From Taxillus chinensis (Eukaryota; Streptophyta; Magnoliopsida; Santalales; Loranthaceae): a stretch of 64,000 nt of DNA. Where the stretch lies: contig CM042092.1 in the NCBI GenBank assembly GCA_023512835.1, positions 3,926,793-3,990,792 on the forward strand, written 5' to 3'. The notes beneath the pieces were generated by a model. The model was not told where the DNA came from. It saw only the letters and a list, made by a program, of their open reading frames with translations, and did no database searches. Made by a program: the position numbers and the translations under genes. Below, in pieces: positions 12,987 to 24,500 of the stretch; positions within the stretch are counted from its first letter, which is position 1, and each line of letters begins with the position of its first letter.

Positions 12987-15932
12987 AAACATTCATCCGC
13001 ACAGAGTGCAACAATCAAAAAGGCTAACTATACACCCATAATATCAATGAACAGAGCAAGAACACTGCAAGATGAAACGTAAAGGGGAATCATGCCCAAA
13101 TGAGCTCATTCAAAATAGAACAAAAATCAAACCAAACAAAGGGAAACCAGTCACGACAAGAGAACTCCTTTCCTCCAAAAGTAGCACTTTTCTTCAGGAC
13201 CAGTGACCCAGGGATGCCTCCACACATGTCTCTCTTGGCCACTGGTAGGTAGAGGAAGTCGTATTGTGAGCCTCTCGCCTCTAGCCGTTCCCCTTCTTCA
13301 ATTGCTCAAAGCCACATAAGGACTGCAGCAAACCATTGAGGCACGTTTTGGTTCAGTCTTGAGGATGGAGAAGGGATGATGATGGATAGGGATGGTTGAT
13401 ATTTTGGAGAAGGGATGACGGGCGGGGGTGCTCCACACTAGCCGGCGGACTGATTTCCAGGCAAGGGAAGTGGGGGCTCTCCGTGTGGATTCAATGGGGG
13501 AGGCTGAAAGATTTAATGATTTTTTTTAATTTCGATTATAGAGAGAGAGCCCCCGCTTGATTGAGAGGGTTTGGGGTTTATATAGAAGATGGCATTTAAG
13601 GTTTGGGATTAATTTTGGGGAAGCAAGGAAGTGGTTTGATGTGACCACCGTCTGGCTCGGGTGGGGCTATTCGGCTCATACAAGCATGGGCGAGGCATGG
13701 CGAGGAGGTCTGGCTGGCCGGACTCTGCTGTGGTCCTCTGGTGTTGTGGCCGGGTGTGGGGGAGGAGAAAGAGGAAAGGAGTGTCCTGCATCCTGAGAGA
13801 GACAGGAGAGATGAGAGAGTTGACTTGGTATTTTGGTTTTGGTTTTGTTTTTTTATTTTATTGTTTTGTTTTATTTTTAAACCAAAAATAAAAAGATGGT
13901 GTTTATCATAACTCAGACATGTAGACTGAGATAGGTAGGATGAAGAAAAAGATGGAAGTTAGGGTTTTTAATTTTTCAATTATGTATTTTTTTAATTGAT
14001 GTCTTTAGGTTTTTGAAATTGAGAAGGCGACTCGTGTTTTAAAAAATTATGGAAAAATTATTTTTGAATTATAGGCGTCATAATGAGCAACCTCGTATTT
14101 TTTTATTTAAAAATAATCTTATTTTTGAGTGAAGCCTATATTGCGTATTTCGAAAATACTTTATTACAATATATATATATATATAAAGCTCCTTGAGCAA
14201 ATATATGCAATATATACGTATATTAAAATTCTCATAATGATAGGTAGAGAAAATAAGGTTCATGCCTTAATCAGAAGTGTAGTTTTAAACATTGGTCGTC
14301 AGTTGATCACCGTTAGTAGCCTAAACACAGTTTTTATCATAACTTTTTCCGTTCGACCTCGGATTTAAGCGTGGTCGAAGGTGTTGATCCTTAAAATTGA
14401 TTTTCTATTACATGGAATTGGCTCTTTAATATTTGAAAGACTTTTTAAATAAGTTATTGAAGTTGCACCCTTTGAATTAATAATCATATCTCTTTATTTG
14501 TCTATATGAGTGAATAGTAAATCGGAAAAACATATAAAGCAAAAAATAAATGTATATATCTAATCCGAACAAAATATGATCTAACATAAGGAGATGAAAA
14601 AAGATAAAAGGAATGATAGCTTTTTGGAGGCCCTCCTAATTTGGAGGCCTCAAGTGGCCACTTTCACCCAGCAAAAGGCAGGGCCATCCCTGAGAATCGG
14701 GGGAGTATACTTCTTGAAGACCAACAATTATTTCCTATAGGTTGGGGAAGTGAATAGTTTCTCATGACAATCTCTATTTAGCTCACCCGAATTCCTATAT
14801 AAGGGAGCCACCATGGTCGGATTTTAAACAAGCTTTGAGCCAAAAAAAATCTTGGAAAATTTGAGAGAAGTAATTCTGATGTCCATAAGTCATCTTTTGT
14901 CAATTTTCATTTTGATCTCTCCCAAATTTCTTCCTCTATAGGTACATAAAAAACAAAAAAAAAAGGTGTTGGGATTAGAAAAATAGAGCTTCAATAATCT
15001 TATATAAAATCTTTAATTTTTAATTTCATGATGTTAGTACCCTGTTCCTCACTTTAGAAAAATCATATGGAGGGATAATAATTGTTGTTTGGTAAATTTG
15101 ATAGATGCAAAAATATAAACTTGTACTTTAGCAATTATTAGGACGTAGATTTTAAATATTCAAGTTATAACTATGTTTGGTGAGATTTGGGTGTTAGTGA
15201 AAATAAAGATATAGATTTTTGAAGAAACTTTTCACATTTTTAAAAAAACAAACTCAAATTAAAAACTTTAACTTTTCAAAAAAAAAAAACTTAATTAAAA
15301 AACAACAAAAAAAACTTTAAAATTTGAAAAGCAAAACAAAAAACTTTAAAACTTTTATAAAACAAAAAACTTTAGAATTTTAAAACATCAACAAAATCTA
15401 AAGTTAAAAACTTCAAATTTTTTAAAAAACCTCTAAACTTTAAAATTTTAAAACTATAAAAATAAACAAAACTTTGGAAAAACATTAGAATGTTTTAAAA
15501 ATCAATTTTTTAAAACCTACTAAAAAACTTAAGAAATTTTAAAACCTTAAAAACAAAAAAACTTGAAATTTAAACTAAAAATTAATAATAAAAAACACAA
15601 AACTTTAAATACAATTTTAAAACTTTGAGTATCTCAAAATAAGTTTTTAAAATTCTTTAGAAAAATTTTAAAATCCAAAAAACACGTAAAAACAAAAAAA
15701 AAATCAAAACACATAAAATGTAACTGCAATATTAGATAATCAATTTTCAATCCTAATTATTTGAACTCAAAATAATTGTGATAAATATTTTTTTTCTAAC
15801 ATGTTGAAACTTTTTAAAAAGATTTGTCACAAGGACTTATGTCTTACATTTCATTTTTTTTCAAAAAACCAAAAAAAATGTACTTAAATAAAACCAAATA
15901 TAAAATTAATCGGGAGAAAGTAATGGCTTTAC
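12987..15932. other. Intergenic DNA, no supported gene
   Basis: 13100-13900 is less AT-rich. It contains a TATA-like TTTATATAGA at about 13576 (+) and GA tracts, but no reading frame with a convincing domain. 14160-14190 is a short (AT)n tract. 15200-15700 is nearly all A and T with a recurring AAACTTTAAAA theme, apparently low-complexity spacer. Confidence 0.45.
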
Positions 15933-16666
15933 TAGAGATGGCAATGGGGCGGGGCGGGGCGGGTTTTGGGTTGTCCCGTCCCCATCCCTGATAGCAAAAG
16001 TATGCCCCATTCCCGCCCCGTGCCCCAGCGGATAATAAATTTTCCGTCTCATTCCTTCCCCGTCGGGGCACGGGGCGGGGCGGGGATTCCCCGCCACACG
16101 CACCCACACGTTAAAGCCACCAACACGCGCACCAGCCAGCCCCCCAACCATGCCCACCGTGTCACGCACCGGATTTTCCAACCCGAGGAGATCGGAACGT
16201 GACCCTCCCTTTACTTGAGTTTGGATAAAGGGGGTTAAAATACAACGTACACTTCACATTTCATACAGAGACAGAATCATATAATTAAGTTCAAACATCA
16301 CAAACGTGTCCAAACGTGTTTTTATTACATTAAACTCTTCATTACAATATCTCCCCACTGGGGTTACAAAGTTCACACAAAAACAACAAAACTCAAGTAA
16401 CAATAAGCAAGCCACAAGCAGGTCTTCCATCTTGGTGTTCCCACCTAACGCCTGTAGGTCCCTGTAAAGAAAACAACACGGTAGGAGGGGTGAGCAACCA
16501 CAGCTCAGTAGGGATCATGTCTCCCCAACCCATCCCATGCTCCTAGTATCTACATGCCATGTGTACAAGTGCAATGTCGTGATACAATTATTTCAACAAA
16601 TATAATAGTAAGTCATATCAGCAAATACAATCATTTCCACAGCCACACAAAGCAAGACATGAACAA

Positions 16667-16812
16667 CCCCAGGCTTCCACAGCCACTGGGTTTCTAAGAG
16701 CAGTCCTGGGCTTCCACAGCCACCGGGTTCCAAGAACAGTCCCGGGCTTCCACAGCCACCGGATTTCACAAAACAGTCCCGGGCTTCCACAGCCACCGGG
16801 TTTCACATAACA
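16667..16812. repeat. Minisatellite, about 4 copies of a 36-37-bp unit
   Basis: The phrase GGGCTTCCACAGCCACCGGG recurs with starts of CTTCCACAGCC at 16674, 16711, 16747 and 16784. A partial copy lies near 16636. The array lies in the intron-like part of the 'TGTCACGC' element. Confidence 0.93.
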
Positions 16813-17242
16813 CAGTACACATAACCACTCAGGCATAAAACCAAACACTTAGCATGCACACCTTTACCAACTCACAATTCTAGCCTTACTGGCATATTAT
16901 CAAACACATACTGGGCATTGTCACACAAACATATTCACACATGCATTTTATCGAACATTTAACATGCACTGCCCACCCAATGTCAGAATCACACCAAAAT
17001 GTCATTGAAGGCCAACATTCATATAGGAGGTCACACCTATATGAATTTACATATAAATATTATAACAACAGCCATAGAAACTCTGTAAATCATCTACACA
17101 GGGCCTAACCCTGGGACAGACCAGGAAAGACAGAACCCCTACCTGTAGGAAAACTTATCACCATGGCAACGATCCTGCTCCCACGCCGAACGTCGTCCGC
17201 CCACAAGAAACACCACAAGAAGAACTCCCCCCCCCCTGGCTC

Positions 17243-17243
<1 letters not shown>

Positions 17244-17303
<60 letters not shown>
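17244..17303. repeat. (CT)n microsatellite
   Basis: About 29 CT dinucleotides are preceded by a C run at 17229-17237. On the minus strand this is a GA-rich leader just downstream of the TATA-like box at 17362. Confidence 0.97.
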
Positions 17304-17305
<2 letters not shown>

Positions 17306-17484
17306 GACGCCTACGGTGGCTGAAGAGAACCCTAACCCTAGAACAAGGAGTCTTCACTTCTTTATATAGACAACTCAAATCCCAAAACGACGTAGTTTTG
17401 ATTAAATGAATCCCAGCATCAAAACGACGTAGTTTTGATGACAGACTACAACCTTTTTGCAACCACGCAGGACAAAGCACTCAT

Positions 17485-19140
17485 AATAATATTAATAAAG
17501 AGTATATACTTTTTATTTTAAAAAATAATAATTATAAAGTATATATATATATATATTTGTATTATAATAAAAACTAAATATACTATTACTATTTTGATAT
17601 AAAATACAAACTAATTAGATTCAAATTTAGTTTTAAATTTATTAATAAGTTGATTTATGATTAGGTGATCCAATCAAATATTATTTGATTAAAAATATAA
17701 TAATATTTAAACTAATAATATTATTTACATATTTTATTACTTTTAATTTAAATATTAAATACATACTATCAAAAGTTAAAATCACTCTCACAATACATGA
17801 CTCGTATCATGAATAAAATAATGTATAGATGGACATTAATTAGATTCAAATTTAGTTTTAAAAAATATTAATATGTTGATTTAATACTAAATAATCTAAT
17901 TAAATATTATTTGGTCGAATAATTATAAGATTGGTTATGTCATACGTAATATGTTAGTTCATACTAATAATTATAAGATTACTTTATATTTTATACTAAA
18001 TATAATATTATTTATATGTCACATTTAAAGTATATACACTAATTATGTAAACATAGTAACAATAATCATCTATGACATATATAATTATCAACAAACTCTT
18101 TGACATTAATTATTAGATTTTAGATACTCAACAATTATCATCTTACTTATGTTATATATGATATATATAGTTGTATAATTGTTACTATATATATGCATTT
18201 ATAAATTATAATCAATAACTAATAACTTGAATATCGATTAGTAATAATTTAAATAATACAATTACCATTGATAATAAATGATAACACATTAGTGAAAACC
18301 TAATTAATATAATTATATAACATAGTTATCATATTATTTTTGTTATAAGTAATACAATATTATAAAAAGTCATATTTCTCAAACTTGTTTTCCTTAATGT
18401 AATAAAAACTTGTTTTTATTATAAGTAATACAATAATATGATTATTTTTTGATATACTAATTATTGAGTGTGAGTGTATATATATTCTTTGGTATGATAA
18501 GTATAGCTATACTATTATAATTATAACTAATGTTATTAGTTAATTAAATAATACTAACAAGTTTGATATACTAAAAAACATACGGTGAGAGTGAGTTTTG
18601 GCTTTTGATAGTATGTATTTCATATTTGAGTTAAAAGTTTAAGTAATAAATCATGTAAATGATATTACAAGTTCATATATAAATGTATTTATCGATCAAA
18701 TAATACTTGATTTGATCATTTAGATTTAAAGCAACACATTAATAATTTTAAAACTAAATGTCAATGAAATTAATATGACTAGTATTCCTAATTTATTTTA
18801 TGTGTGATATGAGTCATACACGGTGAGATTGAGTTTTGAGTTTTTTAACATTTGATAGTATGTAATTCATATTTGAATTAAAAAATAATAAAATATGTAA
18901 TGATATTAGTAATTTAAATATTAATATATTTTCAATCAAATAATATTTGATTGGATCATTTAATCATAAATCAACTTATTAATAAATTTAAAACTACATT
19001 TGAATCTAATTAATTTGTACTTTATATTAAAATAGTAATAGTACATTTAGTTTTTATTATAATACAAATATTTATATTTTGTAATTACTTTTTTTCAAAT
19101 AAAGTATGCACTCTTTATTAATATTAATATTATTATCATT
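17485..19140. repeat. Large foldback: 300-plus-bp inverted repeats with internal sub-repeats
   Basis: About 17485-17790 is repeated in inverted orientation at about 18840-19140. Matching landmarks are AATAAAGAGT...ATACTTT, TTTGTATTATAATAAAAACT, AGATTCAAATTTAG, GATCCAATCAAATATTATTTG and ACATACTATCAAAAG. Within each arm a shorter unit (AGATTCAAATTTAGTTTTAAA...TTATTTG) recurs about 230 bp further in, giving two forward and two reverse copies. This could be a MULE- or foldback-type element; no ORF is present. Confidence 0.75.
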
Positions 19141-19256
19141 AATAATATTAATAATATTAATAATATTAATAATTATAATTATCATTAATATTGTTATTAT
19201 TATTTATATGTGATATGATAAGTATATATATCATTTACATAAATTTAAACAACAAA

Positions 19257-19340
19257 AATAGAGTTAGCTTGATGGTTTGACAGCAGCACATGCAAGAAAG
19301 AGGTCTTGGGTTTAAAACTTAATGGAAGCATTATATTTTG
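19257..19340 (+). repeat. Possible tRNA-derived SINE fragment
   Basis: TAGCTTGATGGTTTGACAG followed about 30 bp later by GGTCTTGGGTTTAAAAC resembles pol III A and B boxes of tRNA-derived SINEs. Boundaries and tail are not clear. Confidence 0.25.
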
Positions 19341-19455
19341 CTTAATTTTCGGGTAGGTTGGACGGGTTGAGCATCCCCGTGTCCTGATAAATTCAAAAAA
19401 AACCTGCCCCATCGGCGCGGGTATGGGGCGAGTACGGGTTAAATTGCCATCCCTA

Positions 19456-20658
19456 AGCTTTTACTCACTAACTTTCAAGAAAAAATTATTCATTACTATA
19501 ACTCATTAAACTTACATGTAACAGAAGTTTTTTTAGCCAAGTTAAAATAAGTAAAAACTTTTCATTTTTACGATAGGTATAATTTTTGGACTTCTTGAGA
19601 GTGTTAATCCTTCTATATTCATATGTAATCGACTCCTAAATCCAATTTTGGATGTAGACCATATTTTCAGTGATCTAACTGCACCTTATTTGGTTGGTGG
19701 TCACTCTAAAATAAAAGAAAAGTTTTTTATCACAATAAGATAGGTTTAAGTCTATAGTGAGAGTAAGTCTAGGATTACTAATGCTTCCAAATGTTCAAGC
19801 ATACAAGTCTGGATGAAATGGGGTGATAACAATATATATACCTATATAGGTAATTAAAAATTTAATGCAGAAACCTTTTTAGAACAAATGGTCATTGCAT
19901 CCAAGACTCAAACCCATGCCCCATCAAACCCACACAATAACCTTATCATTGTGCTAAAATAATTTTTGCAAATTTAATGCAATTACTATATATATATATG
20001 GTTATGCTACGTTAAAGATAAATTCTTATCACAAAGATTTTAATTTGGACTATTGGATTTATAATTATTGCCCCGCTTAAATTTTCATCTAACTGTACAT
20101 GCATTGCCAGGAATCATTATGGCAGATTTAATTCTTTGCATTAATTTGTTTATTAACATATTGACAAAATCCAATATTATTTTTTATGGCCATGATCGAA
20201 TAGATTCCATTTAGGGATGTTAAATAGGCTTCTAACCTACGGGCTACAAAGGCTGGCTAGTTTTTTTTTTGCTCAGGCTTATAAAATTTTATTTGTTTGT
20301 ATATGGGTCAGAACAAGCTTTGACTTGTGGGCTAGGATTTTTTGTTGTGTTTTTTATTTTTTATTTTTTTGTTTGTTTTATTAAAAGTCTGTGTAATTTA
20401 TTTGTATTTTATTAGTTTGACATCTTTATAGTTGTGTGAAGATTGTATTTGATTCGTAAAAATTAATATTGAAAAATTTTTGAAAGAAATTATAATTTAT
20501 TAAAAAATTAAAACATATTAGTCCATTCGAACCTAATAACTTTAAATTGTTTAAAAATAAGATCCATTTAAGCCCGTGTAACACTTTCCATCGTTATTTT
20601 CTATCATCTCATATCAGATCAAGAGTGAGGAATTAATATTGAAGTTAAGATGATAAAC
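19456..20658. other. Intergenic DNA with a possible minus-strand SINE remnant
   Basis: About 19880-19960, read on the minus strand, gives TTAGCACAATGATAAGG and then GGGTTTGAGTCTTGG, spaced like SINE A and B boxes. A fragment starting TAGGGATGTTAAATAGGC near 20213 resembles ends of small hAT-type elements. No gene was seen. Confidence 0.35.
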
Positions 20659-20884
20659 TAGGGATAACAAAATGAATCCGACCTGTCTTAACTCGAATTC
20701 TTCTGATCTAATTTTATCCGCCCTAATAAGTCATCTAGTTGGACTCGTTCAGATTTTTAAAAAATAAAAAATAAAAAATGCTGCCCGACCCGACTATCCG
20801 ACCCACCCAAAATCTAGATCAAATCAAACTATATATTTTCAAGTTAGATTCATATGTATATCCGGATATCCCGTTGTCATCCTA
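20659..20884. mobile_element. Short hAT-like MITE with 8-bp target duplication
   Basis: The left end is TAGGGATAACAAAATGAATCCG; the right end is the complement of TAGGATGACAACGGGATATCCG. Flanks are TGATAAAC (20651-20658) and TGATAACA (20885-20892), a near-match 8-bp duplication typical of hAT insertions. It has no coding capacity. It sits about 700 bp upstream of the OXP1 start codon, so it could lie in the promoter region. Confidence 0.65.
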
Positions 20885-20892
20885 TGATAACA

Positions 20893-21598
20893 TAATTTAT
20901 GCTTTTCCCGTAATATATAAACATGAGTTGTAAGTATTATTAATTTCTTGACATACATGACACAAACATAGAAACAAACGATTAATATTCGATGATCGTA
21001 CAAACTTTAGGACTCCCTGAGGTTCGCCACCGCGTATAGCGTTCTCAATGCCCATTTCCATTGTCACCGAATGTACTGATCCCTTGACTTAGTAAAAGGT
21101 GACCATCTTAATTGAATATCTCTTTGTTTCTTGTTTTCCCCTCTCTCTTTTCTGTTTGTTTCCCGAGAAAATGGAAAGATAATATTTATTGCTTCCGATG
21201 CTCTACACCATTGCCATTTAAATTTGTGATAAACTAACAATTCTATGTTGAATGAAAGGAATGGTCATGAGTTTTGGAGATTATTATGAGTTTTGCTGGA
21301 GAACTTGTATATTTCATCATGGGTTGGGGTTGAATGGATTATTTTCTGTGTGACATCGGATGTTTAATTCAAAGTATTAGGAAATGGTTTTGTTATGTTA
21401 TCTTCATTCAAATTCATTCAAATAATTTTTACCTGTTCTGGGTTAATTCTTGTAAAACGAGTTGCTAGTCTCTGTGAAGTTGTTATTTGTTACTGTTTAT
21501 GTGGTTTGTTAGTTTTATATTTCATGCTTTCGGTGTTTTTATCACTTCCTAGTGTAATGCTGATAAGATATTAAACACTCAGAACATTGAACAAAGAA
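20893..21598 (+). promoter_or_regulatory. OXP1 upstream region, promoter and 5' UTR not resolved
   Basis: This 0.7-kb stretch separates the MITE from the OXP1 ATG. A CT-rich tract (21121-21165) would suit a 5' leader. AAAAG|GTGACC at about 21100 and a T-rich tract ending before 21590 could bound a 5' UTR intron. No transcript evidence is available, and no convincing TATA box could be fixed. Confidence 0.3.
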
Positions 21599-24500
21599 AT
21601 GGGAAGTGCCAGTGAGGAGAGGCTCAGGTTCTGTATCGACAGAGGGGGCACTTTCACAGATGTTTATGCTGAAATTCCACATCAATCAGAAGGCAGGGTC
21701 ATGAAACTTTTGTCTGTTGACCCATCTAACTATGATGATGCTCCAGTCGAGGGGATTCGGAGGATCCTTGAAGAATACACAGGCAAAGAAATTCCGAGAA
21801 CATCCAAAGTCCCTACAGATAAGATAGAGTGGATAAGGATGGGGACTACAGTGGCTACAAATGCACTCCTAGAGCGAAAGGGGGAGAGAATCGCTCTTTG
21901 TGTTACTAAGGGATTCCGGGATCTACTGCAAATTGGAAATCAGGCTCGCCCAAACATCTTTGACCTCACTGTTTCAAAGCCTTCTAATCTTTATGAGGAA
22001 GTTATAGAAATTGATGAAAGAATTGAGCTCGTCCTCGATAATGAGCTAGGCAATCCAGATTCTTCTGCATCATTAGTTAAGGGAATTTCAGGTGATCTCC
22101 TCCGAGTTGTGAAGCCACTGGATGAAGAAACGTTAAGGCCTTCACTAAAAGGCCTCTTGGAAAAGGGAATCAGTTGTTTGGCTGTTGTTCTAATGCATTC
22201 CTATATGTACCCCCAGCATGAAATGTGTGTTGAAAAGTTAGCTTTAAGTTTAGGCTTTAGGCAAGTTTCTTTGTCATCAGTCTTGAGTCCAATGATTCGA
22301 TCTGTTCCTCGGGGTCTGACGGCAAGTGTGGATGCATATCTTACTCCAGTCATAAAAGAGTACTTAAAAGGATTCATGTCCAAATTTGATGAAGGGCTGG
22401 GGAATGTAAATGTTTTGTTTATGCAGTCAGATGGGGGACTAGCACCAGAAAGTAGATTTTCTGGGCACAAAGCAGTTTTATCAGGTCCTGCAGGAGGGGT
22501 TGTTGGTTACTCCCAGACTCTCTTTGGGCTTGAAACAGAAAAGCCCCTTATTGGGTTTGATATGGGTGGTACCTCTACAGATGTAAGCCGATATGCTGGC
22601 TGTTATGAGCATGTTATAGAGACCCAAATTGCAGGAACCATAATTCAAGCCCCTCAGCTTGATATATGTACTGTGGCAGCTGGCGGTGGATCAAAGTTGA
22701 AGTTTCAATTTGGGGCTTTCAGAGTGGGGCCTGAATCTGTAGGTGCACATCCTGGTCCAGTGTGTTATCGTAAGGGAGGGGAATTGGCAGTCACAGATGC
22801 AAATTTGATCCTAGGATTTGTGATTCCCGAATACTTTCCATCAATCTTTGGCTCAAAAGAGAATCAGCCTTTAGATGCCACTGCAAGCAGGGAAGCATTC
22901 AAGAAGCTTGCAGAGCAAATAAATTCATATAGAAAGATCCAGGAACCATCAGCAAAGGACATGACGGTGGAGGAGATTGCGTTGGGGTTTGTGAATGTGG
23001 CCAATGAAACTATGTGCCGTCCAATTCGGCAGTTAACAGAGATGAAGGGCCATGAGACAAGAAATCATGCTCTTGCTTGCTTCGGGGGTGCTGGTCCACA
23101 ACATGCCTGTGCTATGGCCAGGTCTTTGGGAATGAATGAAGTACTAATTCATAGGTTTTGTGGGATCTTAAGTGCATATGGAATGGGATTGGCAGATGTT
23201 GTTGAAGAGTTACAGGAGCCGTATTCTGCTGTGTATGGTCCGGAGTCTATTGTTGAAGCCATTCGTAGAGAAGCCATTCTACTGAAGCAGATCAAGGAGA
23301 AGCTCAGAGATCAAGGGTTCTGTGAGGAAAGCATCACCACCGAGACATATATGAATTTGAGGTATGAGGGAACCGATACTGCCATCATGGTAAAAAGGCA
23401 AATAAATGAAGATGGCTCTGGGTGCAACTTTGCTGAAGAATTTGTAAATATGTTTCAGAAGGAGTATGGGTTTAAACTACAAAACAGGAACATCCTAATA
23501 TGTGATGTAAGGGTTCGTGGCAGAGGATTTACTAATATTTTGAAGCCCCAGGTCCTTGAACTTGCTTCAAGTGCCCCTAAAATCGAAGGGCATTACAAGG
23601 TCTACTTTGAGAAAGGGTGGTATGACACACCACTATTCAAGCTTGAGAATCTGGGTTTTGGTCATGTAATATCTGGTCCTGCAATCGTCATGAATGGAAA
23701 TAGTACTGTGATTGTTGAACTAGACTGTAGGGCAATTATAACCAAATATGGTAATATCAAAATTGAAATTGAGTCCACTTTAAGCACTGTGAAAGTGATA
23801 GAAGAGGTTGCTGATGTTGTACAGCTTTCGATCTTCAACCACAGGTTTATGGGTATTGCTGAGCAGATGGGGCGCACTCTACAAAGAACATCCATTTCAA
23901 CAAATATAAAGGAGAGGCTGGATTTTTCCTGTGCCCTTTTTGGTCCCAATGGAGGACTGGTAGCCAATGCTCCTCATGTTCCAGTTCATCTGGGTGCTAT
24001 GTCCAGTACAGTTCAGTGGCAGCTCAAGTATTGGGGTACAAATTTGAATGAAGGTGATGTTCTGGTCACTAATCATCCCTGTGCTGGAGGTAGCCATCTT
24101 CCGGACATAACTGTTGTCACACCAGTCTTTGATAATGGAAAACTAGTATTTTTTGTGGCAAGTAGGGGGCATCATGCGGAAATCGGAGGTATTACTCCTG
24201 GGAGTATGCCTCCTTTCTCAAAGTCTATATGGGAAGAGGGAGCTGCTATAAAAGCATTCAAGCTTGTGGAGAAGGGGGTTTTTCAAGAGGAGGGAATTAT
24301 TAAACTTCTTAAGTTCCCATCCTCTGATGAACCAAGGCGTAACATTCCTGGGACCCGCAGGCTTCAGGACAACTTATCAGACCTTCATGCGCAAGTCGCA
24401 GCAAACCAAAGAGGAATTTTCCTGATTAAAGAGCTCATCATGCAGTATGGTTTGGATACAGTTCAGGCTTACATGACTCATGTGCAGAAGAATGCAGAAG

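Larger units (their letters stand above)
16158..17480 (-). mobile_element. 'TGTCACGC' element, copy 1 (non-coding, promoter and splice-like signals)
   Basis: On the plus strand the unit begins TGTCACGCACCGG, like copy 2 at 27422. Transcription-like signals lie on the minus strand: TATATAAA at 17362-17369, a GA-rich leader, a donor CAG|GTAGGG at about 17143, the shared CTACTGAGCT...GCTCACCCC tract and a pyrimidine-rich acceptor ending ACAG at 16462. AATAAA follows in the second exon-like part. No protein frame was seen. The right boundary is not resolved; 17480 is where the foldback begins. Confidence 0.5.
15933..19455. mobile_element. Composite element with 'GATGGCAA' inverted ends (nested insertions inside)
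   Basis: The left end reads TAGAGATGGCAATGGGGCGG; the right end is the complement of TAGGGATGGCAATTTAACCC. Both arms continue into matching GGGGCGGG/CCCCGCCCC-type sequence. Flanks are similar but imperfect: GGCTTTAC before and AGCTTTTAC after, consistent with a decayed 8-bp target duplication as in hAT elements. The interior carries at least one other element (from about 16158) and a large foldback, so the 3.5-kb length is composite. Confidence 0.5.

Noticed and set aside
13180..13290. Minus-strand phrase QYDFLYLPV suggesting a MEI2-like RRM
   Set aside because: Only nine residues match and the following sequence diverges at once; no flanking exons.
16667..16812. Possible CRISPR-like array
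   Set aside because: Units are contiguous tandem copies without unique spacers; this is a eukaryotic minisatellite.
17139..17480. 113-codon ORF with a long Arg-Glu run
   Set aside because: The run is the translation of a (GA)n microsatellite; the frame has no other support.
21587..21598. Start of OXP1 at TTG 21587
   Set aside because: A TTG start is not expected in a plant nuclear gene; ATG at 21599 gives the usual N-terminus.
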